NCBI GenBank assembly: GCA_036785325.1
Contig: JAXIVH010000001.1
Span: forward strand, 22,527,455 to 22,591,454
From: Urophycis tenuis
Taxonomy: Eukaryota > Chordata > Actinopteri > Gadiformes > Phycidae
DNA: 64,000 nt
Reading direction: 5' to 3'
The notes below the pieces were generated by a model. It did not search any database, was not told the DNA's origin, and saw only the letters and a list, made by a program, of their open reading frames with translations. Both the position numbers and the translations under genes were made by a program. Shown here piece by piece: positions 1 through 10,313 of this stretch. Numbering within the stretch: position 1 is the stretch's first letter; the number at the start of each line of letters is the position of its first letter.

Positions 1-11
1 GTAAATGGGAG

Positions 12-780
12 GGGTTGCGGTTAGGGTTAAGGTTAGGGCTGAGGTTAGGGTTAGGTATAAGGTTACGGTTTAGGGTTAAGGTTAGGGTTAAGGTTAGGGT
101 TACGGTTAGGGCTAAGGTTAGGGTTAGGGTTAGAGGTTAGGGGTTAGGGGTTAGGGTTAAGATGAGGGCTGAGGTTAGGGTTAAGGTTAGGGCTGAGGTT
201 AGGGTTAGGTTTAAGGTTAGGGATAAGGTTAGGGTTGGGGTTACGGCTGAGATTGGGGTTAAGGTTAGGATTGAGGTTAGGGTTAGTGTTATGGATAAGG
301 TTAGGTTAAGTGTTAGGGCCAAGGTTAGGGTTAAGGTTATGGTTAAGATTAGGGTTAGGGCTAGAATTAGGGTTAGGGCTAAGGTTAGGGTTAGGGTTAT
401 GACTGAGGTTAGGGTTAAGGTTAGGTTTGAGGTTAGTGTTAAGGTTAGGGCCAAGGTTAGGGTTAGGGTTAAGGTTAGGGTTAGGGCTAAGGTTAGGGTT
501 AGGGTTATGGCTGAGGCTAAGGTTAGGGCTAAAGTTAGGGCAAAGATTAGAGTTAGGGTTAGCGTTAGAGTTAGGGTAGGGTTAGTGTTGGAGGTTAGGG
601 TAGGCTTAGAGTTAGAGTAGGGGTTAGGGTTAGAGTTAGAGTAGGGGTTAGGGTTAGTGTTAAGGCTAAGGTTAGGGGTTGAGGTTAGTGTTAAGATTAG
701 GGCCAAGGTAAGGGTTAGTGTTAGGGTTGAGTTAGGGTTTGGGCTAAGGTTAGGCCTATGGTTAGGGTTGGGGTTGAGGT
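12..780 (+). repeat. Degenerate TTAGGG hexamer array (reference copy)
   Basis: About 770 bp of 6-mers that are mostly TTAGGG, mixed with TTAAGG, CTAAGG, CTGAGG, TTGAGG, TTACGG, TTATGG, TTAGTG and TTAGAG. The period is held over long stretches, with occasional 7-mers (GTTAGGG) and one local tandem duplication of about 24 bp (around 607-650). The order of variant hexamers is the same in every unit, so copies descend from one degenerate ancestor and were not freshly added by telomerase. The + strand is nearly free of C, giving strong GC skew and many G-triplets that could form G-quadruplexes or R-loops. Confidence 0.95.
162..620 (+). other. ATG-initiated Val/Arg-rich open frame in the hexamer array (doubtful as a gene)
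   Basis: A 152-codon frame starts at a real ATG with A at -3 (TTAAGATGAG) and reads GTTAGG-type hexamers as Val-Arg with Lys, Ala and Glu variants; it begins MRAEVRVKVRAEV and ends LELE-stop. Equivalent ATG frames of 118-190 codons lie at 2940, 5672, 8455, 11249, 13323, 15396, 16080, 18081, 19988, 22766, 25541, 28272, 31056, 33958, 35967, 40460, 42533, 45435, 47444, 53894, 56626, 59395 and 59829. Frames at 39617 and 54496 are extended at the N-terminus. Those at 10528, 33237 and 44714 are cut to 83 codons by a frameshifting duplication. Absence of stops is expected from the hexamer alone, and differences between units are mostly amino-acid-changing (V to I, A to T). Coding status is therefore unproven, but repeat translation of telomeric RNA gives the same Val-Arg chemistry. 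Confidence 0.25.
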
Positions 781-829
781 TATCCCTAGGGTTAGAGTTA
801 GAGCTAGAGATTGAGGAAGGTAGAGTCAA

Positions 830-860
830 GGTGAGACAGTCTGTACGGACTGAACTCACC
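830..860. other. Hairpin at the edge of the hexamer array
   Basis: GGTGAG (830-835) pairs with CTCACC (855-860), and CAGTC (837-841) with GACTG (848-852), around a six-base loop with small internal bulges. It lies just after the last hexamers. It is present in all full units and missing from all short-junction units because the 711-bp deletion removes it. Confidence 0.6.
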
Positions 861-936
861 CCCGCCGGATCGGGCTAGTACACTCTATCTCCCCCAACTC
901 CCTCATTTCCATGAGGGAAGACAGGGGAGAAGAGAT

Positions 937-985
937 GGGAGGAGTATATATATTTAATATATATTTTTTTAGTAAATAAATACAT
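937..985. repeat. AT-rich tract after the hairpin
   Basis: A TATATATA, TTTAATATATA and T7 tract with almost no G or C, next to the G-rich hexamers. It recurs unchanged in every full unit (T-run shorter in U23). It is a plausible DNA-unwinding or fragile point, but nothing in the sequence assigns a role. Confidence 0.6.
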
Positions 986-993
986 CGAGAGAC

Positions 994-1095
994 TCACAGC
1001 TGGAGTGGGTTTTAATCTTTGTATTCAAGGTTGTTCCTCCTCTTTTGATTCCTCGCTGGTGGTGCGTCGTCTCCACCTAGTGGTCGTTTTGTGAA
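994..1095 (+). repeat. ~103-bp internal repeat, copy 1
   Basis: Starts TCACAGCTGGAGTGGG and ends CTAGTGGTCGTTTTGTGAA. It is clearly related along its whole length to 1309-1411, with many substitutions. This is an old duplication inside the unit, or two insertions of one small dispersed element. I see no terminal repeats or target duplication that would identify a family. Confidence 0.75.
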
Positions 1096-1154
1096 GAAGA
1101 GTTATAGAAATAGAAATAGAAATACTCTATTGTTCCCAGGTTGGGAAATTGCAT

Positions 1155-1300
1155 TAATAGGTAAGTAATAATAATAATAACAATAATAATAGGTAATTGC
1201 AATAGTTGGTAAGGTAATCTATATTTAATTTATTTATTTATATTTGTATATTTATTTAGTCTATTTATTTATTCATTTTTGTTTATTTATTTATTTAGAT
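1155..1300. repeat. (TAA)n and (TTTA)n microsatellites
   Basis: A TAA run interrupted by CAA (about 1157-1192) is followed by imperfect TTTA/ATTT repeats (about 1215-1300). The TAA tract varies in length between full units (shortened in U10 and U21, expanded in U22), so it is a useful lineage marker. The array's right end falls inside this tract in U23. Confidence 0.8.
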
Positions 1301-1308
1301 AAAGAGGA

Positions 1309-1411
1309 TCACAGCTGGAGTGAGTTTTTAGTCTTTGTGTTAAAGGCTGGTTGCCTTCTTTTGATTCTTCAGTGGTGGTCCATCGCCTCCATCTAGTGGT
1401 CGTTTTGTGAA
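1309..1411 (+). repeat. ~103-bp internal repeat, copy 2
   Basis: Second copy of the element at 994-1095: TCACAGCTGGAGTGAG at the left, TCTAGTGGTCGTTTTGTGAA at the right. The two copies flank the (TAA)n/(TTTA)n segment. A fragment of the same left end (TCACAGCTGGAGTGAG) recurs once more at 1787. Confidence 0.75.
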
Positions 1412-1774
1412 TAACAGTTGGTAAGGTAATATAAATGGGTTGTGTAGAGAGCCCGTTCTTTCGATGGCCCTGGCTCGGTTAGGTTCGTTAGAGTTATCTC
1501 GATGACCCCCCCCACCTCATCCAACGACTCGGTAGTTGAATAGGGGATCAAAGGCAGTTGCACTCGCCAATATCTAGTCATCCGCAGCTCTCTTTTCCCA
1601 TATTACCAAGAATGAAGTAAAACGAAATGGTTATCTGTCTTGTTGTGATATAACCGCTGATTTGGAGATATAGACTTGTTTTTCCTTTTCCCAAAGGTTT
1701 TCTTTGTTCCAAGATGAAGGTCAATCTAGTTTGATTGAAGGTACTTCCAATGCATTGGTATATTTACTTATTTG

Positions 1775-1808
1775 AATAAAGACGAGTCACAGCTGGAGTG
1801 AGACTTTT
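1775..1808 (+). other. AATAAA followed by a third fragment of the internal repeat
   Basis: AATAAA at 1775-1780 is followed at 1787 by TCACAGCTGGAGTGAG, the left end of the 103-bp element. The hexanucleotide could act as a polyadenylation signal for transcripts reading + through the hexamer array. A clear GT-rich downstream element is not evident, so this is only a possibility. It is conserved in every unit that reaches this point. Confidence 0.3.
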
Positions 1809-1885
1809 CTTTTCCATTTCTATTTTAGTATAAACGTGCTATCGAAATATTAGGACACGTCATCAGTAGTGGACCCTGGGATCAT

Positions 1886-1918
1886 AGGGTGTTTCTGGCC
1901 ATTGTCACTATACACCCT
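1886..1918. other. Short hairpin AGGGTGT/ACACCCT
   Basis: A perfect 7-bp inverted repeat, 1886-1892 and 1912-1918, with a 19-base loop, directly before a C-run (CCCCCCC, six to eight C in different units). It is present in all units. No terminator or RNA family is recognised. Confidence 0.4.
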
Positions 1919-2097
1919 CACCCAAGGGAGGCCCCCCCGAGAGTGATCAATTCTCAAGGTGTGTCGTTTCCGAAATGGAATTGGTATTGGGTTTAAGCTT
2001 TTTTAGGAGTGATCATTTGTTGAGGTAACGTCGAGGTAAGTAAAGGTAAGTAAAACACTTTTTAGGATACATTGTTTTGGTTATGGAGAGGAGGGGG

Positions 2098-2115
2098 CAC
2101 ATACTTACCCCCTGA
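2098..2115 (-). promoter_or_regulatory. Splice-donor-like site on the minus strand
   Basis: Read on -, the sequence is CAGGGG followed by GTAAGTATG (from 2108 downward), an excellent match to the U1-complementary 5' splice-site consensus. It lies about 33 nt past the end of the open GC-rich block on -. It is identical in all 22 copies that reach this point. Without an acceptor or transcript, its use is unknown. Confidence 0.35.
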
Positions 2116-2141
2116 CCAGCACAAACCAGTTGTTAACACCG

Positions 2142-2468
2142 CTAGGTAGCCCTGGTTTGGCCAATCAGGGCCGGAGCTTGGTTCTTGTCCTCTGTTGGGT
2201 CCAGATGAACTAGCAGAAAACTGGGGTCACGAAGGACCGAGGCCAGCCGTGACAAAGCACTGCCTCCACGGTCCCCCAATGCAGCTATCCTCAGCGATGG
2301 GTGTCCAGACCTAGGAAAGACCAAGACCAGCCCCGACCAGCGGTGCCTTCCCAGTCGGTCCCAGGGTAGGAAAGGCCAAGGCCAGCCGCGACTAAGCACT
2401 GCCTCCCTGGCCCCTCCAGGACCCCATGCCGAACAGCCTGTTAATAACAATTCCTGTGCCCCATACAC
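2142..2468. repeat. GC-rich block of degenerate sub-repeats, open on the minus strand
   Basis: Three diverged copies of a ~50-bp motif lie here on + (about 2231-2280, 2312-2366, 2367-2420), each with GGCCAAGGCCAGCC-like and AAGCACTGCCTCC-like parts. The minus strand is open for 108 codons, but the frame starts at GTG, contains no Met codon at all, and has a stop upstream, so it is not a normal eukaryotic CDS. Other copies are at 4927, 7651, 9730, 12519, 14598, 17344, 19249, 21968, 24743, 27527, 30252, 32439, 35228, 37949, 41729, 43916, 46705, 53096, 55828, 58603 and 61827. The translation is the same in all but one (A to L at residue 4, 24743 copy), reflecting homogenisation. Confidence 0.75.
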
Positions 2469-2608
2469 CGCGCGACTACAGAGATTGTGTAGGAAGTTGA
2501 CCTTAGAGAAGACTCAATGGCTTACTTTCCTCACCCAAAACAACAATTTCTTGGGGTAGTCTATTCTCGCCGTAGGTACTTCGGTAATGGGTTTTTTTGT
2601 GAAAAGTT

Positions 2609-2652
2609 TTCCGGATGAAATGCATGCTGGGTAATTGTCTTCTTCCTCCAAT
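2609..2652 (-). promoter_or_regulatory. Promoter-like motif cluster upstream of the GC-rich block
   Basis: Read on -, an inverted CCAAT box (CCAAT on + at 2648-2652) is followed by TACCCAGCATGCATTTCA (2633-2616), close to the ZNF143/Staf consensus, and by an ETS-like CCGGAA (2614-2609). They lie 140-185 bp upstream of the open GC-rich block on -, a spacing normal for a vertebrate promoter. The cluster is kept in all units (one G for T change in U5). The match is by eye, so promoter activity is inference. Confidence 0.35.
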
Positions 2653-2725
2653 ATGTCAAGTATAGGTTAAGGTTAGGGTAGATTTAGGGGTAGAGTTAGC
2701 AGTTAACCTTAACGTTAGGTTTGAA

Positions 2726-5510
2726 GTAAATGGGAGGGGTTGCGGTTAGGGTTAAGGTTAGGGCTGAGGTTAGGGTTAGGTATAAGGTTACGGTTTAGGG
2801 TTAAGGTTAGGGTTAAGGTTAGGGTTACGGTTAGGGCTAAGGTTAGGGCTAAGGTTAGAGTAAGGGTTAGGGTTAGCGTTACGGTTAGGGTAAGGTTAGG
2901 GTTAGGGTTAGAGGTTAGGGGTTAGGGGTTAGGGTTAAGATGAGGGCTGAGGTTAGGGTTAAGGTTAGGGCTGAGGTTAGGGTTAGGTTTAAGGTTAGGG
3001 ATAAGGTTAGGGTTGGGGTTACGGCTGAGATTGGGGTTAAGGTTAGGGTTGAGGTTAGGGTTAGTGTTATGGATAAGGTTAGGTTAAGTGTTAGGGCCAA
3101 GGTTAGGGTTAAGGTTATGGTTAAGATTAGGGTTAGGGCTAGAAATAGGGTTAGGGCTAAGGTTAGGGTTAGGGTTATGGCTGAGGTTAGGGTTAAGGTT
3201 AGGTTTGAGGTTAGTGTTAAGGTTAGGGCCAAGGTTAGGGTTAGGGTTAAGGTTAGGGTTAGGGCTAAGGTTACGGTTAGGGTTATGGCTGAGGCTAGGG
3301 TTAGGGCTAAAGTTAGGGCAAAGGTTAGAGTTAGGGTTAGCGTTAGAGTTAGGGTAGGGTTAGTGTTGGAGGTTAGGGTAGGCTTAGGGTTAGAGTTAGA
3401 GTAGGGGTTAGGGTTAGAGTTAGAGTAGGGGTCAGGGTTAGTGTTAAGGCTAAGGTTAGGGGTTGAGGTTAGTGTTAAGATTAGGGCCAAGGTAAGGGTT
3501 AGTGTTAGGGTTGAGTTAGGGTTAGGGCTAAGGTTAGGCCTATGATTAGGGTTGGGGTTGAGGTTATCCCTAGGGTTAGAGTTAGAGCTAGAGATTGAGG
3601 AAGGTAGAGTCAAGGTGAGACAGTCTGTACGGACTGAACTCACCCCCGCCGGATCGGGCTAGTACACTCTATCTCCCCCAACTCCCTCATTTCCATGAGG
3701 GAAGACAGGGGAGAAGAGATGGGAGGAGTATATATATTTAATATATATTTTTTTAGTAAATAAATACATCGAGAGACTCACAGCTGGAGTGGGTTTTAAT
3801 CTTTGTATTCAAGGTTGTTCCTCCTCTTTTGATTCCTCGCTGGTGGTGCGTCGTCTCCACCTAGTGGTCGTTTTGTGAAGAAGAGTTATAGAAATAGCAA
3901 TAGAAATACTCTATTGTTCCCAGGTTGGGAAATTGCATTAATAGGTAAGTAATAATAATAATAACAATAATAATAGGTAATTGCAATAGTTGGTAAGGTA
4001 ATCTATATTTAATTTATTTATTTATATTTGTATGTTTATTTAGTCTATTTATTTATTCATTTTTGTTTATTTATTTATTTAGATAAAGAGGATCACAGCT
4101 GGAGTGAGTTTTTAGTCTTTGTGTTAAAGGCTGGTTGCCTTCTTTTGATTCTTCAGTGGTGGTCCATCGCCTCCATCTAGTGGTCGTTTTGTGAATAACA
4201 GTTGGTAAGGTAATATAAATGGGTTGTGTAGAGAGCCCGTTCTTTCGATGGCCCTGGCTCGGTTAGGTTCGTTAGAGTTATCTCGATGACCCCCCCCCAC
4301 CTCATCCAACGACTCGGTAGTTGAATAGGGGATCAAAGGCAGTTGCACTCGCCAATATCTAGTCATCCGCAGCTCTCTTTTCCCATATTACCAAGAATGA
4401 AGTAAAACGAAATGGTTATCTGTCTTGTTGTGATATAACCGCTGATTTGGAGATATAGACTTGTTTTTCCTTTTCCCAAAGGTTTTCTTTGTTCCAAGAT
4501 GAAGGTCAATCTAGTTTGATTGAAGGTACTTCCAATGCATTGGTATATTTACTTATTTGAATAAAGACGAGTCACAGCTGGAGTGAGACTTTTCTTTTCC
4601 TTTTCTATTTTAGTATAAACGTGCTATCGAAATATTAGGACACGTCATCAGTAGTGGACCCTGGGATCATAGGGTGTTTCTGGCCATTGTCACTATACAC
4701 CCTCACCCAAGGGAGGCCCCCCCGAGAGTGATCAATTCTCAAGGTGTGTCGTTTCCGAAATGGAATTGGTATTGGGTTTAAGCTTTTTTAGGAGTGATCA
4801 TTTGTTGAGGTAACGTCGAGGTAAGTAAAGGTAAGTAAAACACTTTTTAGGATACATTGTTTTGGTTATGGAGAGGAGGGGGCACATACTTACCCCCTGA
4901 CCAGCACAAACCAGTTGTTAACACCGCTAGGTAGCCCTGGTTTGGCCAATCAGGGCCGGAGCTTGGTTCTTGTCCTCTGTTGGGTCCAGATGAACTAGCA
5001 GAAAACTGGGGTCACGAAGGACCGAGGCCAGCCGTGACAAAGCACTGCCTCCACGGTCCCCCAATGCAGCTATCCTCAGCGATGGGTGTCCAGACCTAGG
5101 AAAGACCAAGACCAGCCCCGACCAGCGGTGCCTTCCCAGTCGGTCCCAGGGTAGGAAAGGCCAAGGCCAGCCGCGACTAAGCACTGCCTCCCTGGCCCCT
5201 CCAGGACCCCATGCCGAACAGCCTGTTAATAACAATTCCTGTGCCCCATACACCGCGCGACTACAGAGATTGTGTAGGGAGTTGACCTTAGAGAAGACTC
5301 AATGGCTTACTTTCCTCACCCAAAACAACAATTTCTTGGGGTAGTCTATTCTCGCCGTAGGTACTTCGGTAATGGGTTTTTTTGTGAAAAGTTTTCCGGA
5401 TGAAATGCATGCTGGGTAATTGTCTTCTTCCTCCAATATGTCAAGTGTAGGTTAAGGTTAGGGTAGATTTAGGGGTAGAGTTAGCAGTTAACCTTAACGT
5501 TAGGTTTGAA
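2726..5510 (+). repeat. Unit U2, full form
   Basis: 2,785 bp. Hexamer array to about 3566, longer than in U1 because it keeps a ~60-bp stretch near 2845-2905 (GTTAGAGTAAGGGTTAGGG) absent from subtype A. Local markers: GAAATAGGG near 3140, GGGGTCAGGG near 3430, and a nine-C run after CGATGA where most units have eight. Confidence 0.95.
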
Positions 5511-8234
5511 GTAAATGGGAGGGGTTGCGGTTAGGGTTAAGGTTAGGGCTGAGGTTAGGGTTAGGTATAAGGTTACGGTTTAGGGTTAAGGTTAGGGTTA
5601 AGGTTAGGGTTACGGTTAGGGCTAAGGTTAGGGTTAGGGTTAGAGGTTAGGGGTTAGGGGTTAGGGTTAAGATGAGGGCTGAGGTTAGGGTTAAGGTTAG
5701 GGCTGAGGTTAGGGTTAGGTTTAAGGTTAGGGATAAGGTTAGGGTTGGGGTTACGGCTGAGATTGGGGTTAAGGTTAGGATTGAGGTTAGGGTTAGTGTT
5801 ATGGATAAGGTTAGGTTAAGTGTTAGGGCCAAGGTTAGGGTTAAGGTTATGGTTAAGATTAGGGTTAGGGCTAGAATTAGGGTTAGGGCTAAGGTTAGGG
5901 TTAGGGTTATGACTGAGGTTAGGGTTAAGGTTAGGTTTGAGGTTAGTGTTAAGGTTAGGGCCAAGGTTAGGGTTAGGGTTAAGGTTAGGGTTAGGGCTAA
6001 GGTTAGGGTTAGGGTTATGGCTGAGGCTAAGGTTAGGGCTAAAGTTAGGGCAAAGATTAGAGTTAGGGTTAGCGTTAGAGTTAGGGTAGGGTTAGTGTTG
6101 GAGGTTAGGGTAGGCTTAGAGTTAGAGTAGGGGTTAGGGTTAGAGTTAGAGTAGGGGTTAGGGTTAGTGTTAAGGCTAAGGTTAGGGGTTGAGGTTAGTG
6201 TTAAGATTAGGGCCAAGGTAAGGGTTAGTGTTAGGGTTGAGTTAGGGTTTGGGCTAAGGTTAGGCCTATGGTTAGGGTTGGGGTTGAGGTTATCCCTAGG
6301 GTTAGAGTTAGAGCTAGAGATTGAGGAAGGTAGAGTCAAGGTGAGACAGTCTGTACGGACTGAACTCACCCCCGCCGGATCGGGCTAGTACACTCTATCT
6401 CCCCCAACTCCCTCATTTCCATGAGGGAAGACAGGGGAGAAGAGATGGGAGGAGTATATATATTTAATATATATTTTTTTAGTAAATAAATACATCGAGA
6501 GACTCACAGCTGGAGTGGGTTTTAATCTTTGTATTCAAGGTTGTTCCTCCTCTTTTGATTCCTCGCTGGTGGTGCGTCGTCTCCACCTAGTGGTCGTTTT
6601 GTGAAGAAGAGTTATAGAAATAGAAATAGAAATACTCTATTGTTCCCAGGTTGGGAAATTGCATTAATAGGTAAGTAATAATAATAATAACAATAATAAT
6701 AGGTAATTGCAATAGTTGGTAAGGTAATCTATATTTAATTTATTTATTTATATTTGTATATTTATTTAGTCTATTTATTTATTCATTTTTGTTTATTTAT
6801 TTATTTAGATAAAGAGGATCACAGCTGGAGTGAGTTTTTAGTCTTTGTGTTAAAGGCTGGTTGCCTTCTTTTGATTCTTCAGTGGTGGTCCATCGCCTCC
6901 ATCTAGTGGTCGTTTTGTGAATAACAGTTGGTAAGGTAATATAAATGGGTTGTGTAGAGAGCCCGTTCTTTCGATGGCCCTGGCTCGGTTAGGTTCGTTA
7001 GAGTTATCTCGATGACCCCCCCCACCTCATCCAACGACTCGGTAGTTGAATAGGGGATCAAAGGCAGTTGCACTCGCCAATATCTAGTCATCCGCAGCTC
7101 TCTTTTCCCATATTACCAAGAATGAAGTAAAACGAAATGGTTATCTGTCTTGTTGTGATATAACCGCTGATTTGGAGATATAGACTTGTTTTTCCTTTTC
7201 CCAAAGGTTTTCTTTGTTCCAAGATGAAGGTCAATCTAGTTTGATTGAAGGTACTTCCAATGCATTGGTATATTTACTTATTTGAATAAAGACGAGTCAC
7301 AGCTGGAGTGAGACTTTTCTTTTCCATTTCTATTTTAGTATAAACGTGCTATCGAAATATTAGGACACGTCATCAGTAGTGGACCCTGGGATCATAGGGT
7401 GTTTCTGGCCATTGTCACTATACACCCTCACCCAAGGGAGGCCCCCCGAGAGTGATCAATTCTCAAGGTGTGTCGTTTCCGAAATGGAATTGGTATTGGG
7501 TTTAAGCTTTTTTAGGAGTGATCATTTGTTGAGGTAACGTCGAGGTAAGTAAAGGTAAGTAAAACACTTTTTAGGATACATTGTTTTGGTTATGGAGAGG
7601 AGGGGGCACATACTTACCCCCTGACCAGCACAAACCAGTTGTTAACACCGCTAGGTAGCCCTGGTTTGGCCAATCAGGGCCGGAGCTTGGTTCTTGTCCT
7701 CTGTTGGGTCCAGATGAACTAGCAGAAAACTGGGGTCACGAAGGACCGAGGCCAGCCGTGACAAAGCACTGCCTCCACGGTCCCCCAATGCAGCTATCCT
7801 CAGCGATGGGTGTCCAGACCTAGGAAAGACCAAGACCAGCCCCGACCAGCGGTGCCTTCCCAGTCGGTCCCAGGGTAGGAAAGGCCAAGGCCAGCCGCGA
7901 CTAAGCACTGCCTCCCTGGCCCCTCCAGGACCCCATGCCGAACAGCCTGTTAATAACAATTCCTGTGCCCCATACACCGCGCGACTACAGAGATTGTGTA
8001 GGAAGTTGACCTTAGAGAAGACTCAATGGCTTACTTTCCTCACCCAAAACAACAATTTCTTGGGGTAGTCTATTCTCGCCGTAGGTACTTCGGTAATGGG
8101 TTTTTTTGTGAAAAGTTTTCCGGATGAAATGCATGCTGGGTAATTGTCTTCTTCCTCCAATATGTCAAGTGTAGGTTAAGGTTAGGGTAGATTTAGGGGT
8201 AGAGTTAGCAGTTAACCTTAACGTTAGGTTTGAA
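5511..8234 (+). repeat. Unit U3, full form, subtype A
   Basis: 2,724 bp and nearly identical to U1 and U12 (both 2,725). Hexamer array to about 6290. The C-run in GGAGGCCCCCCGAG is one base shorter than in U1. U2-U5 parallels U11-U14 in unit-type order. Confidence 0.95.
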
Positions 8235-10313
8235 GTAAATGGGAGGGGTTGCGGTTAGGGTTAAGGTTAGGGCTGAGGTTAGGGTTAGGTATAAGGTTAC
8301 GGTTTAGGGTTAAGGTTAGGGTTAAGGTTAGGGTTACGGTTAGGGCTAAGGTTAGGGCTAAGGTTAGAGTAAGGGTTAGGGTTAGCGTTACGGTTAGGGT
8401 AAGGTTAGGGTTAGGGTTAGGGTTAGAGGTTAGTGGTTAGGGGTTAGGGTTAAGATGAGGGCTGAGGTTAGGGCTAAGGTTAGGGCTGAGGTTAGGGTTA
8501 GGTTTAAGGTTAGGGATAAGGTTAGGGTTGGGGTTACGGCTGAGATTGGGGTTAAGGTTAGGGTTGAGGTTAGGGTTAGTGTTATGGATAAGGTTAGGTT
8601 AAGTGTTAGGGCCAAGGTTAGGGTTAAGGTTATGGTTAAGATTAGGGTTAGGGCTAGAATTAGGGTTAGGGCTAAGGTTAGGGTTAGGGTTATGGCTGAG
8701 GTTAGGGTTAAGGTTAGGTTTGAGGTTAGGGTTAAGGTTAGGGCCAAGGTTAGGGTTAGGGTTAAGGTTAGGGTTAGGGCTAAGGTTAGGGTTAGGGTTA
8801 TGGCTGAGGCTAGGGTTAGGGCTAAAGTTAGGGCAAAGGTTAGAGTTAGGGTTAGCGTTAGAGTTAGGGTAGGGTTAGTGTTGGAGGTTAGGGTAGGCTT
8901 AGGGTTAGAGTTAGAGTAGGGGTTAGGGTTAGAGTTAGAGTAGGGGTTAGGGTTAGTGTTAAGGCTAAGGTTAGGGGTTGAGGTTAGTGTTAAGATTAGG
9001 GCCAAGGTAAGGGTTAGTGTTAGGGTTGAGTTAGGGTTAGGGCTAAGGTTAGGCCTATGGTTAGGGTTGGGTTCGTTAGAGTTATCTCGATGACCCCCCC
9101 CACCTCATCCAACGACTCGGTAGTTGAATAGGGGATCAAAGGCAGTTGCACTCGCCAATATCTAGTCATCCGCAGCTCTCTTTTCCCATATTACCAAGAA
9201 TGAAGTAAAACGAAATGGTTATCTGTCATGTTGTGATATAACCGCTGAATTGGAGATATAGACTTGTTTTTCCTTTTCCCAAAGGTTTTCTTTGTTCCAA
9301 GATGAAGGTCAATCTAGTTTGATTGAAGGTACTTCCAATGCATTGGTATATTTACTTATTTGAATAAAGACGAGTCACAGCTGGAGTGAGACTTTTCTTT
9401 TCCATTTCTATTTTAGTATAAACGTGCTATCGAAATATTAGGACACGTCATCAGTAGTGGACCCTGGGATCATAGGGTGTTTCTGGCCATTGTCACTATA
9501 CACCCTCACCCAAGGGAGGCCCCCCCGAGAGTGATCAATTCTCAAGGTGTGTCGTTTCCGAAATGGAATTGGTATTGGGTTTAAGCTTTTTTAGGAGTGA
9601 TCATTTGTTGAGGTAACGTCGAGGTAAGTAAAGGTAAGTAAAACACTTTTTAGGATACATTGTTTTGGTTATGGAGAGGAGGGGGCACATACTTACCCCC
9701 TGACCAGCACAAACCAGTTGTTAACACCGCTAGGTAGCCCTGGTTTGGCCAATCAGGGCCGGAGCTTGGTTCTTGTCCTCTGTTGGGTCCAGATGAACTA
9801 GCAGAAAACTGGGGTCACGAAGGACTGAGGCCAGCCGTGACAAAGCACTGCCTCCACGGTCCCCCAATGCAGCTATCCTCAGCGATGGGTGTCCAGACCT
9901 AGGAAAGACCAAGACCAGCCCCGACCAGCGGTGCCTTCCCAGTCGGTCCCAGGGTAGGAAAGGCCAAGGCCAGCCGCGACTAAGCACTGCCTCCCTGGCC
10001 CCTCCAGGACCCCATGCCGAACAGCCTGTTAATAACAATTCCTGTGCCCCATACACCGCGCGACTACAGAGATTGTGTAGGGAGTTGACCTTAGAGAAGA
10101 CTCAATGGCTTACTTTCCTCACCCAAAACAACAATTTCTTGGGGTAGTCTATTCTCGCCGTAGGTACTTCGGTAATGGGTTTTTTTGTGAAAAGTTTTCC
10201 GGATGAAATGCATGCTGGGTAATTGTCTTCTTCCTCCAATATGTCAAGTGTAGGTTAAGGTTAGGGTAGATTTAGGGGTAGAGTTAGCAGTTAACCTTAA
10301 CGTTAGGTTTGAA
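8235..10313 (+). repeat. Unit U4, short junction
   Basis: 2,079 bp. The hexamer array runs to about 9071 and joins TTCGTTAGAG directly (GGTTGGGTTCG), losing the hairpin, AT-rich tract and both 103-bp repeats. Markers CTGTCATGTTGTG and GCTGAATTGGAG are shared only with U13 and U17. Confidence 0.95.

Larger units (their letters stand above)
1..2725 (+). repeat. Unit U1, full form (reference unit)
   Basis: Full unit of 2,725 bp, used here as the reference. Hexamer array about 12-780, AT-rich part 781-1483, mixed part 1484-2141, GC-rich block 2142-2468, promoter-like part 2469-2725. Array variants GGATTGAGG and ATGACTGAGG define 'subtype A', shared with U3, U9, U12, U15 and U19. It differs from U3 (2,724 bp) at only a handful of positions. 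Confidence 0.95.

Noticed and set aside
137..859. Long minus-strand frames rich in Leu-Thr and Asn-Pro in every hexamer array
   Set aside because: They begin at GTG or TTG and are simply the stop-free reading of CCCTAA-like hexamers. No ATG start was found in the ones I checked.
657..878. Plus-strand Gly-Leu/Arg-Leu frames and the 73-codon frame at the array end
   Set aside because: Those examined start at GTG or TTG in the hexamers; they are alternate-frame readings of the same repeat with no ATG.
1393..1581. 62- to 80-codon minus-strand frame starting MTRYWRVQLPL
   Set aside because: It begins with ATG but crosses a variable-length C-run that shifts the frame in U2 and U15, and it is cut by the shared deletion in 11 units. 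It matches no family I know.
2099..2110. ATACTTACC on the + strand as the 5' end of a U1 snRNA gene
   Set aside because: The sequence that follows does not match U1 beyond these bases, and no Sm site or snRNA promoter is in place. The motif is better read as a splice donor on the opposite strand.
2142..2468. A 108-codon minus-strand frame repeated 22 times with almost invariant translation
   Set aside because: It begins at GTG, contains no Met codon, has an in-frame stop upstream, and is built from degenerate ~50-bp sub-repeats. Its invariance matches the homogenisation of the whole unit, so it is not annotated as a gene.
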